Assembly: GCA_003446735.1 (NCBI GenBank)
Contig: DMCJ01000230.1
Location: 1 to 8,539 of the forward strand
Origin: Lachnospiraceae bacterium
GTDB taxonomy: Bacteria; Bacillota; Clostridia; Lachnospirales; Lachnospiraceae
Direction of reading: 5' to 3'
DNA length: 8,539 nucleotides
Of this stretch, positions 1-5,776 are shown in pieces; position 1 is the first letter of the stretch; every line of letters begins with the position of its first letter. A program made the position numbers and the translations under genes. The notes beneath the pieces are model-generated. The model was given only the letters and a program-made list of their open reading frames with translations, was not told the origin of the DNA and did no database searches.

Positions 1-1647
1 CAGAATCTCGAATATACGAACTACATCACGGCACAGAACCATGCGATGCAGGAAATGACGATGCAGACCATAATGACGATCGCCAATACCATAGATGCAA
101 AAGACGAATATACAAGAGGTCACTCAAGGCGTGTGGCCGAATACGCTTCCGCCATTTCCTTAGAGCTCGGATTCTCCGAAAAGGAAGCCGAAGACGTTCG
201 CTTTATAGGCCTCTTACATGATATAGGAAAGATAGGTATTCCCGATTCCGTATTAAATAAGCCCGGACGCCTCACCGACGAGGAATACGAGATAATGAAG
301 AGCCACACCACCGTCGGAAGCGATATCTTAAAAGACATCGCAATGATAAAGGATCTTGATACGGGTGCAAAATACCATCATGAAAGACCTGACGGAAAAG
401 GTTATCCCGAAGGACTTCGGGGCGGCGAGATCCCTTTTATAGCCAGGATAATCTCGGTAGCCGACGCATACGATGCCATGAGTTCAAACCGTATCTACAG
501 ACGCCACTTAGAGCCTGAAAGAGTCTTAAGCGAACTTAAGAAAGGTAACGGAACGCAGTGGGATAAGGAATGCTGCGATGCCATGATCCGCCTTATCGAA
601 CAGGACCGTCTCCCCAAAGTAAATATCGAAGACTCCGAAGAGCTTAACGAGACTGCAAAGCTGCTTGCCCGCGTAATAGACAAAGCAGAGGACAAGGCCA
701 TTGAGAATTCCGATAACTTAGATTCCCTTACCGGCTCTTACGGCCGTGAACAGGGCAAGACCGTGATCCAGGAAGCCATTTATAAAACAGGTAAGGGCTG
801 CTTCTATGTATTTGATATAGACCATTTCAGGCATATAAACGAGGCCTATGGATTTGTTACCGGAGATATGTATTTAAAAGCTCTTACGGATCTTATACGC
901 TCGACCGTAAAGCGGCCGATCATCTCCCGTTTCGGAGCCGATGTGTTCATCGTTTACGATCCCGATACGCTCTCTCTTGATAATGCCGAAGAGATATGTC
1001 ATAAATTCTTTAACAATATGACTTTGCAGAAAAAGATAAACGAAAACATAAACGAACTTTCCGTTTCCATCGGAATAACCGAGATCATGACCGAAAAAGA
1101 CCAGATAATGGTATTATACGAAAATGCCACAAAGGCTCTCTATGTTGCCAAGCAGCTCGGCGGGAACAACTATTTCTTCCATACCAATGAATACGTCTTT
1201 GAGGAAAACCGCTTTAACGAGGCTGTGGATCTGAACAAGCTCGTTGATATGATCGAAAATATAGACCATTTAAGCGGCGGTGTCATGACCGTCTTCCCCG
1301 AATTCGAGAAGATGTACGAATACATGTCGAATCTTGCCGAAAGAAACAAGCAGCAGATACACATAATACTCTTTACGATATATACACAGGGCAATGTCAA
1401 AGCTTCCGTGGAAGAACGCGACAAGGTAATGGATCTGCTCCAGAGCGCTGTCATGACGTCCATAAGAAACGTGGATATAACCACAAAGTACTCTTCCACC
1501 CAGCAGGCTGTCCTTATGTTAAATGTCGACGAAGAACAGCTTAAAGCCGTAACGAATCGTATAATGACCGAATTCTACCGCACATATGATGATCAGATCT
1601 TCACGGTCAAATATGATACCGCGGATCTTTCCCGAAGCAGGAAATAA
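1..1647 (+). CDS. HD-GYP cyclic-di-GMP phosphodiesterase with degenerate GGDEF domains (5' truncated by window edge)
   Basis: The reading frame is open from base 1 (QNLEYTNYITAQ...), so the true start lies outside; residues below count from the Met at 46. Residues about 10-180 form an HD-GYP domain, which hydrolyses cyclic di-GMP: HSRR (26-29), HD in LLHDIGKIGIP (H58, D59, K62), H87, HHE (111-113), GYP (119-121) and DAYDAMSSNRIYR. The metal site looks complete, so phosphodiesterase activity is likely. Residues about 222-380 are a GGDEF domain (LTGSYGREQG at its start, SIGIT and A..ALYVAKQLGGN near its end), but the signature is GADVF (297-301) and no RxxD inhibitory site precedes it, so it is probably not a cyclase. 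Residues about 397-520 look like a second, more diverged GGDEF-like module with YSSTQ (481-485) in the signature position. No membrane segment is visible; an N-terminal sensor may lie upstream. Confidence 0.94.
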   Translation, partial: QNLEYTNYITAQNHAMQEMTMQTIMTIANTIDAKDEYTRGHSRRVAEYASAISLELGFSEKEAEDVRFIGLLHDIGKIGIPDSVLNKPGRLTDEEYEIMKSHTTVGSDILKDIAMIKDLDTGAKYHHERPDGKGYPEGLRGGEIPFIARIISVADAYDAMSSNRIYRRHLEPERVLSELKKGNGTQWDKECCDAMIRLIEQDRLPKVNIEDSEELNETAKLLARVIDKAEDKAIENSDNLDSLTGSYGREQGKTVIQEAIYKTGKGCFYVFDIDHFRHINEAYGFVTGDMYLKALTDLIRSTVKRPIISRFGADVFIVYDPDTLSLDNAEEICHKFFNNMTLQKKINENINELSVSIGITEIMTEKDQIMVLYENATKALYVAKQLGGNNYFFHTNEYVFEENRFNEAVDLNKLVDMIENIDHLSGGVMTVFPEFEKMYEYMSNLAERNKQQIHIILFTIYTQGNVKASVEERDKVMDLLQSAVMTSIRNVDITTKYSSTQQAVLMLNVDEEQLKAVTNRIMTEFYRTYDDQIFTVKYDTADLSRSRK

Positions 1648-1687
1648 AAAAGCATCAACAAAACAGTATAAAATACGCATGATAAAA

Positions 1688-1710
1688 CTCCCGGTGATCA
1701 TCACCGGGAG
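1688..1710. terminator. Bidirectional intrinsic terminator between convergent genes
   Basis: The 23 bases form a perfect inverted repeat with 11-base arms (CTCCCGGTGAT / ATCACCGGGAG) around one central C; the real RNA loop would be about 5 bases. On the plus strand it is followed by CATTTTATCTTTCTT. Read from the minus strand it is followed by TTTTATC. It lies 40 bases after the stop of the HD-GYP gene and 35 bases after the stop of the lipoprotein gene, so it probably ends transcripts from both sides. Confidence 0.88.
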
Positions 1711-1745
1711 CATTTTATCTTTCTTATATATCTTTCTTATGTCTT

Positions 1746-2951
1746 TTACTGGCTTACGCTTACGAAGTCCGTCTTTACATATCCGATCGTACCCTTGTAT
1801 TCAACCTTGCACCAGCCGTCGCTCTGCTGCTCTAAGAGCTTGCAGCTTGCGCCTGCATCAAGCTGGCCTACGACATCGGAATCAGTGCTGGCCTTAGCCC
1901 TTACACGAACGGATTCTTTAGCGGTTACGCTCTTTCCTCCGTCATTTCCGCCGCCGTTGTCGGTATTGGTATTGGCAGCCTCGCCGCCGTTATCCGTATT
2001 GCCTGCATCACCGCCGTTATCGGCAGGTGCTGCTTCTTCTGCCTTTAAAAATTCGGACTTGATATAAGCTTCCTTGCCGTTGTAATCGATCTTGGACCAG
2101 CCATTATCCAAAGTAGCATATCTGGTAAGCTTTGTACCCGCATCAACCTTACCTAACTTCTCTGCGGTCTCGGAATCGGAAGCACGTACATTGACTGTAT
2201 CTGTTGTCGTAACGGTCTCGTTTGTGCTCGTCTCCTGTGCTGTGTCTGCGGGATCGGGAGCTGTTGCTTCAGCCTGAGCTGCCGCAACTGCGTCGTCAAG
2301 GATGGTATTTAAGTTGTTCATGAAGCTTGCAAGAGCCACATCAGAGCCCGTAGCATCTGCATATGCAACCTTTACCCTGTCAAAGAAATCACCGATCTGC
2401 TGATTGCCGGAAATGGCATTTACAACATAATTGGTAGTCTCTTCATCCCAGTAATCGGAATTGCTGATATAAAGCGTTCCGTCTTCTCTTGTACATGCAT
2501 AGATGGTAACAAGTCCGGGAGCTCTTGTCTCAACACCCGTGAATTTCACCTCGTAATATACATATACGATGTAGATTCCTGCGGAAGGTCCCGGCTGGTC
2601 ATAGACCATACGGTTATTGATATACTCAATATATTCCGACTTTTTCTGTAATCTGATCTTGTCCTCTTCCGAAACCTGGTCCATGATACGTGTGTAAGTA
2701 TCAACATCGCCGTTTACAAGGCAATCACAGTAGGTATTTGCTAAGGACAGTATTGAAGGATCTGTCGTCTGATTAAGAGACATATCCGTTTCGATCATGG
2801 GACCGGAGCCGTTAGTCGTCGTGGTATTATCGGATACCACCTCTTCTGTCGCTGCTCCTTCCTCTTCTTCCTTATCCTTCTTGCCGCAAGCTGCTACAGC
2901 GAGCATACAGATCAGCAATAAGAAAGTGATCCATAGTTTTCTGTTCTTCAT
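1746..2951 (-). CDS. Lipoprotein with NTF2-like region and two C-terminal SH3b domains
   Basis: The protein has 401 residues. It starts with a lipoprotein signal peptide (MKNRK, hydrophobic stretch, lipobox VAAC with Cys22), so it should be anchored on the outer face of the cell membrane. An acidic/Thr-rich stretch follows (about 26-55). A globular region at about 60-215 (SLANTYCDCLVNGDVDTY..., YVYYEVKFTGVETRAPGL) resembles the NTF2-like domains of Lachnospiraceae SH3 lipoproteins as I remember them. Two bacterial SH3 (SH3_3) repeats lie at 247-303 (VNVRASDS...GWSKIDYNGKEAYIKSEFL) and 342-401 (VRVRAKAS...GWCKVEYKGTIGYVKTDF). They are joined by a Gly/Asn/Asp-rich linker. SH3b domains usually bind peptidoglycan or wall peptides, so cell-wall attachment is inferred; the job is unknown. 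The ATG is preceded by AAGGG at about 8 bases. A tRNA-Arg gene lies 47 bases upstream on the same strand with no terminator between. Confidence 0.9.
   Translation of the reverse strand: MKNRKLWITFLLLICMLAVAACGKKDKEEEEGAATEEVVSDNTTTTNGSGPMIETDMSLNQTTDPSILSLANTYCDCLVNGDVDTYTRIMDQVSEEDKIRLQKKSEYIEYINNRMVYDQPGPSAGIYIVYVYYEVKFTGVETRAPGLVTIYACTREDGTLYISNSDYWDEETTNYVVNAISGNQQIGDFFDRVKVAYADATGSDVALASFMNNLNTILDDAVAAAQAEATAPDPADTAQETSTNETVTTTDTVNVRASDSETAEKLGKVDAGTKLTRYATLDNGWSKIDYNGKEAYIKSEFLKAEEAAPADNGGDAGNTDNGGEAANTNTDNGGGNDGGKSVTAKESVRVRAKASTDSDVVGQLDAGASCKLLEQQSDGWCKVEYKGTIGYVKTDFVSVSQ
1929..2042 (-). repeat. Low-complexity Asn/Asp/Gly linker repeat inside the SH3 lipoprotein gene
   Basis: This segment encodes residues about 304-341, between the two SH3 domains. 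DNGG recurs three times (DNGGDAG, NTDNGGEAA, NTNTDNGGG), each encoded by near-identical gccgccgtt(a/g)tc units on the plus strand. It is a flexible spacer and a likely place for length variation between strains. Confidence 0.6.
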
Positions 2952-2998
2952 AGTTCTTCCCTTCTTTTCGGTCAGCCCGGGTTAGGTTACTGAATTAC

Positions 2999-3070
2999 CG
3001 TACCCGAGAGGAATCGAACCCCCATCGGCTGAACCGGAATCAGCTGTTTTATCCTTTAAACTACGGGTAC
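2999..3070 (-). tRNA. tRNA-Arg (anticodon CCG)
   Basis: The minus strand folds into a full cloverleaf. The acceptor stem GTACCCG (3064-3070) pairs perfectly with CGGGTAC (3000-3006), and 2999 gives discriminator G. The D arm is GTTT/AAAC with loop AAAGGATA. The anticodon stem GCTGA/TCAGC encloses the loop TTCCGGT, which puts anticodon CCG at 3035-3037. The variable loop is CGAT. The T arm is GGGGG/CCTCT with loop TTCGATT and two G-U pairs. CCA is not encoded (GTA follows the discriminator), so it must be added by the CCA enzyme. The tRNA reads the arginine codon CGG. It has a promoter about 41 bases upstream and is followed closely by the lipoprotein gene. Confidence 0.96.
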
Positions 3071-3081
3071 ATACCGTGCAT

Positions 3082-3101
3082 AATTATTACGAAATTATTA
3101 C
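3082..3101. repeat. 9-base direct repeat (AATTATTAC) with 11-base period in the tRNA leader
   Basis: AATTATTAC occurs at 3082-3090 and again at 3093-3101, separated by GA. The copies lie one helical turn apart, between the predicted transcription start (about 3104) and the tRNA 5' end (3070). They could be a protein site or part of the processed leader. In such AT-rich DNA chance is also possible. Confidence 0.5.
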
Positions 3102-3110
3102 ACAAAGTAC

Positions 3111-3139
3111 ATAATAGCATAAAACAACTTTTTTGGCAA
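3111..3139 (-). promoter_or_regulatory. Sigma-A-type promoter for tRNA-Arg (and probably the lipoprotein gene)
   Basis: On the minus strand, -35 TTGCCA (3134-3139) and -10 TATTAT (3111-3116) are separated by exactly 17 bases. Start of transcription would fall near 3104, giving a leader of about 34 bases before the tRNA. The -35 box lies only 11 bases past the stop codon of the DUF5688 gene. Confidence 0.72.
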
Positions 3140-3150
3140 GTTTTTGGCAT

Positions 3151-4056
3151 TCAGCTAAGTGACATGCTCTTTCTGTCGTAAATATAGGCATGATCGGAGA
3201 GAACTTCCTCCGCGGCAACATGCTGCTCATTAACCTCCCTTATCATATTATTGCAGCATTCGACATCGCCATCACCAAGATAAGGCACTATTATGGTCTC
3301 ATGTATACTGCTTGGAATTATTATAAGATCACTGTTTAAAGTTTCGGATACCTCCTTTAAGACCGACGGGTAATATATGCATACAGCCCCGTTATATCTT
3401 CTCTTATTGGTAAGGGTCAGCATGGGAAAATCCGATACCCTCTTATTTAAGATAAGCTCATCAAGCCTTAATATATCGTAGGAAAGTTTGTTAAATGTAT
3501 TTTCATTAGCGATCTTATATAATTCTTCTTCACTTACGCCCCACATATCAAGGTGATCGTTCTCGATCCTTATAAGACCGTTCACTCCTGCCCTGTCATC
3601 AAACACCGCATAGTAATATACAAGGGCAAGATCCAAAAACTTCCTGTATGGAAAATCCTCTATCCTTTCTTTATTCCTGTTATAGGAAATAAGCCTCATA
3701 TAGATATGCTCCCTTGCCGCCGAGAAATCGGAAAAGTCCTCGACGGTCTTTAAGATATCTCTGTCATCCTCTTCTGCCTTCCTGCTTATATAAGATGTGA
3801 TCTCGCCTATGCTCATCTCTCCTTCTTTGTAAAGCTCATAGAATTCATCCACCCTGAAATTGGGAGAGACATTTTTCCCCGGCATCATTACGCATAAAGC
3901 TCTGTATCCGGCATCATTATTCTTTATCGTATCGTGAAGTGAAATGACCGCCTCCCTGGGCAGTTTCTCTTTAAGCGCATGTATAAGAAGCTCTTCAAAA
4001 TCCTCCCTTTTCGCGCATGTGATATTATTTAAATCTTCGATTTGCGTATTAATCAT
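3151..4056 (-). CDS. DUF5688-family protein of unknown function
   Basis: The protein has 301 residues, with no signal peptide or membrane segment, so it is probably cytoplasmic. From memory the pattern fits DUF5688, a family seen mainly in Lachnospiraceae and related Clostridia. The matching parts are PNFRVDEFYELYKEG (65-79), RLISYNRNKERIEDFPYRKF (121-140), WGVSEEEL (172-179), TLTNKRRYNGAVCIYY (214-229), IIPSSIHETIIVPY (246-259) and VAAEEVLSDHAYIYDR (280-295). No catalytic motif is recognised, and no function is established that I know of. The ATG is preceded by GAAAGGA at about 10 bases. The gene appears to stand alone: the efp terminator lies upstream and the tRNA promoter directly downstream. 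A tandem octamer covers its promoter region. The family call is from pattern memory and needs a profile search. Confidence 0.82.
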   Translation of the reverse strand: MINTQIEDLNNITCAKREDFEELLIHALKEKLPREAVISLHDTIKNNDAGYRALCVMMPGKNVSPNFRVDEFYELYKEGEMSIGEITSYISRKAEEDDRDILKTVEDFSDFSAAREHIYMRLISYNRNKERIEDFPYRKFLDLALVYYYAVFDDRAGVNGLIRIENDHLDMWGVSEEELYKIANENTFNKLSYDILRLDELILNKRVSDFPMLTLTNKRRYNGAVCIYYPSVLKEVSETLNSDLIIIPSSIHETIIVPYLGDGDVECCNNMIREVNEQHVAAEEVLSDHAYIYDRKSMSLS

Positions 4057-4095
4057 ACTTTAATATTCCTTTCGATCATATATTAGTGGGAAATG

Positions 4096-4111
4096 CGGCC
4101 AAACGGCCAAA
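4096..4111. repeat. Tandem octamer (CGGCCAAA)x2 upstream of the DUF5688 gene
   Basis: CGGCCAAA at 4096-4103 is repeated perfectly and without a gap at 4104-4111. Each copy contains the self-complementary GGCC, so the pair can also form a small GGCC-AAAC-GGCC hairpin. It lies just upstream of a possible -10 box (TAATAT on the minus strand, 4080-4085), where a -35 box would be expected, so it may be an operator. No regulator can be named. Confidence 0.5.
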
Positions 4112-4114
4112 GAT

Positions 4115-4153
4115 GTGAAAAAAGAAAACGGGTAACGCATTATACGTTACCCG
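4115..4153 (-). terminator. Intrinsic terminator after efp
   Basis: On the minus strand CGGGTAACG (4145-4153) pairs perfectly over 9 bases with CGTTACCCG (4129-4137) around a 7-base loop. The run TTTTCTTTTTTCAC (4128-4115) follows directly. It begins 29 bases after the efp stop codon and should end the operon before the DUF5688 gene. There is no matching T-run on the plus strand. Confidence 0.93.
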
Positions 4154-4182
4154 GGGTTAACAAAAATATGATATCGGAAAAA

Positions 4183-4740
4183 TTAAACTCTGGAAAGGTA
4201 TTCGCCGGTCCTTGTGTCGATCTTGATCTTATCTCCCTGGTTAACAAAGAGAGGAACATTGACACTGGCTCCGGTCTCAACAGTAGCGGGCTTTGTGGCA
4301 CCTGTAGCGGTATCACCCTTAAAGCCGGGCTCTGTCTCTGTGATCTCAAGCTCCACGAAAAGGGGAGGCTCTACGGCAAATACGCTGCCGTTATGAGAAC
4401 AGATCTTAACCATTTCGTTTTCCTTAACGAACTTCATAGCATCGCCGATCTCGTCCTGATTGAGCGCGATCTGCTCGAAGCTCTCAGTATCCATGAAGTT
4501 ATACAGCTCGCCGTCTGTATAAAGGTACTGCATATCTTTGCGGTCTATACGTGCCTGTGGAAATTTCTCGGTGGGACGGAAGCTCTTCTCGATAACACCG
4601 CCTGATTTGATATTCTTAAGCTTTGTACGTACAAAAGCTGCTCCCTTACCAGGCTTAACATGCTGGAACTCCAATATCTGGTAAACATTGCCGTCGTATT
4701 CGATGGTTAAGCCATTCTTAAAATCACCTGCAGAAATCAT
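4183..4740 (-). CDS. efp: Translation elongation factor P
   Basis: EF-P binds the ribosome next to the peptidyl-tRNA and relieves stalling at polyproline stretches. The protein has 185 residues, the normal family length, starting MISAGDFKNGLTIEYDG. It has an N-terminal KOW-like domain (1-62), a first OB fold (about 66-125) and a C-terminal OB fold (about 130-185) ending TRTGEYLSRV. The loop PGKG (30-33) carries Lys32, the residue modified in Bacillus EF-P. I chose the ATG at 4738-4740 because GGAGGG stands 6 bases before it. An in-frame ATG 24 bases further upstream has that ribosome site inside its coding part and would add eight untypical residues. efp is 80 bases behind aroQ, with a weak promoter of its own possible, and a strong terminator follows. 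Confidence 0.98.
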   Translation of the reverse strand: MISAGDFKNGLTIEYDGNVYQILEFQHVKPGKGAAFVRTKLKNIKSGGVIEKSFRPTEKFPQARIDRKDMQYLYTDGELYNFMDTESFEQIALNQDEIGDAMKFVKENEMVKICSHNGSVFAVEPPLFVELEITETEPGFKGDTATGATKPATVETGASVNVPLFVNQGDKIKIDTRTGEYLSRV

Positions 4741-4746
4741 AATAAT

Positions 4747-4752
4747 CCCTCC
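4747..4752 (-). promoter_or_regulatory. Ribosome binding site fixing the efp start
   Basis: The minus strand reads GGAGGG, then ATTATT, then ATG. This near-perfect Shine-Dalgarno sequence, 6 bases from the ATG at 4740, shows that translation starts there and not at the in-frame ATG at 4764. Confidence 0.9.
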
Positions 4753-4772
4753 AAAATTTGTCATTCTTAAAC

Positions 4773-4801
4773 AGTTTATACTAAGTCTTTGATATTTTCA
4801 A
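4773..4801 (-). promoter_or_regulatory. Possible efp promoter
   Basis: On the minus strand TTGAAA (4796-4801) is a fair -35 box. It is followed by TATAAA (4775-4780) at a short 15-base spacing, or by TAAACT (4773-4778) at 17 bases. Neither pair is ideal. As there is no good terminator after aroQ, efp may be expressed both from here and by readthrough. Confidence 0.4.
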
Positions 4802-4820
4802 CCGTTTTATGAAAATAATT

Positions 4821-5264
4821 TCATTTTCTTTCATTTACAAGCTTTACGGCCTCATCGATCGCATCGAGATAACCGTTAAGTCCTCTTCCGTATATCTGCA
4901 TATCGCACGCGTCCTTCGTAACGGAAGTCGCACGAAAGCCCTCTCTCTTTGTTATATCCGATATATGGATCTCAATCTTTGGCATTGAAACGCTCGCAAG
5001 CGCATCCCTTATCGCATAACTGTAATGGGTATATGCACCGGGATTAATTACGATCGCGTCTGTTTCGTCAAAATAAGCATCCTGTATCCTGTCGATTATG
5101 GCTCCCTCGTGATTACTCTGGAAAACTTCCGAGCTTATCCCGGCCTTACTTGACTTATCTCCGATCAACTTTAACAGTCCGTCATAATCGGTATCTCCGT
5201 ATACGCTTTTTTCCCTTATCCCAAGAAAATTCAGATTCGGTCCGTTTATCACAAGTATCTTCAT
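4821..5264 (-). CDS. aroQ: 3-dehydroquinate dehydratase, type II
   Basis: This enzyme dehydrates 3-dehydroquinate to 3-dehydroshikimate, the third step of the shikimate pathway, and normally forms a dodecamer in the cytoplasm. It has 147 residues, typical of type II. Visible motifs are INGPNLNFLGIRE (6-18) with Asn12 and the loop Arg17, catalytic Tyr22 in YG, VFQSNHEGAIIDRI (47-60), INPGAYTHYSYAIRDAL (73-89) with Asn74, and IEIHISDITKRE (97-108) with catalytic His100. The family more often has HxSN where this protein has HISD. The start overlaps the aroK stop as ATGA, and the Shine-Dalgarno is weak (GGAAAAG), so translational coupling is likely. Type I (AroD) is excluded by size and motifs. 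Confidence 0.97.
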   Translation of the reverse strand: MKILVINGPNLNFLGIREKSVYGDTDYDGLLKLIGDKSSKAGISSEVFQSNHEGAIIDRIQDAYFDETDAIVINPGAYTHYSYAIRDALASVSMPKIEIHISDITKREGFRATSVTKDACDMQIYGRGLNGYLDAIDEAVKLVNERK

Positions 5265-5776
5265 AACTTTTCCATTATCTCCTCTGCGATCTGTGTTGTA
5301 TTCTTATCATCCGTATCTATTACGATATCGGCGACTTCCTCATATAAAGCTTCTCTTTCATTTAATAATGTATAGATCTTTAAAAGAGGATCGTCACATT
5401 TAAGCAGCGGTCTTTCGTCGGAATCCTTGACCCTCTTAAATATCGTCTCGGGTCTGGCCTTAAGATAGATGACCTTTCCGCCGTTTTTCTTTTCCTTTAT
5501 GATCTCTCTGTTTGCGGGGGTTATAACTATACCGCCACCCGTACTTATTATATGATCTTCTGTTTTATCAAGTATCTCTTTTAAATACCTCATCTCAAGC
5601 TCTCTGAAATGTTTCTCGCCGAAAAACACGAACATATCGCTTATGCTCTTGTCTTCTTTGCTCTCAAGATAGTCGTCGGTATCTATGAGCGGCATCTTTT
5701 TCATAAATGAAAGCTTTCTTGCTACTGTACTTTTTCCGCTTCCCATAAATCCGACAAGGATGATCGGTTTATTCAT
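5261..5776 (-). CDS. aroK: Shikimate kinase
   Basis: Shikimate kinase phosphorylates shikimate to shikimate 3-phosphate with ATP, the fifth step of the pathway. The protein has 171 residues, a normal length. The Walker A motif is GFMGSGKST (9-17). The shikimate-binding Asp is in IDTDD (D34), followed by FFGEKHFRELE with Arg58, and the GGG motif is at 80-82 (STGGG). The lid arginine is in ERPLL (R122), and REALYEEVAD (141-150) is the C-terminal conserved segment. All key residues are present, so the enzyme should be active. The ATG lies inside the end of aroE (8-base overlap) and has a good ribosome site, GGGAG, about 8 bases upstream. Its stop overlaps the aroQ start by 4 bases. Confidence 0.97.
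   Translation of the reverse strand: MNKPIILVGFMGSGKSTVARKLSFMKKMPLIDTDDYLESKEDKSISDMFVFFGEKHFRELEMRYLKEILDKTEDHIISTGGGIVITPANREIIKEKKNGGKVIYLKARPETIFKRVKDSDERPLLKCDDPLLKIYTLLNEREALYEEVADIVIDTDDKNTTQIAEEIMEKL

Noticed and set aside
1586..1897. A 103-codon plus-strand frame across the convergent terminator
   Set aside because: It overlaps the end of the HD-GYP gene in another frame and the antisense of the lipoprotein gene, and it is rich in unlikely Arg/Ser/Cys runs.
1929..2042. Repeated gccgccgtt units as a possible CRISPR-like or mobile repeat
   Set aside because: The repeats are in frame inside the lipoprotein gene and simply encode the DNGG linker.
2999..3024. tRNA 3' end as an integration (att) site
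   Set aside because: No second copy of the tRNA 3' segment and no integrase or phage genes occur in the window.
4093..4605. A 170-codon open frame on the plus strand opposite efp
   Set aside because: It is antisense to a clear EF-P gene, has no recognisable domain and runs through the terminator hairpin.
4741..4764. Upstream ATG extending efp by eight residues
   Set aside because: The GGAGGG ribosome site lies inside this extension, and the downstream ATG gives the normal EF-P length and N-terminus.
4809..4824. Inverted repeat ATGAAA-ATAA-TTTCAT at the aroQ stop
   Set aside because: The stem is short and AT-only apart from one pair, and no T-run follows on the minus strand, so it is not a convincing terminator.
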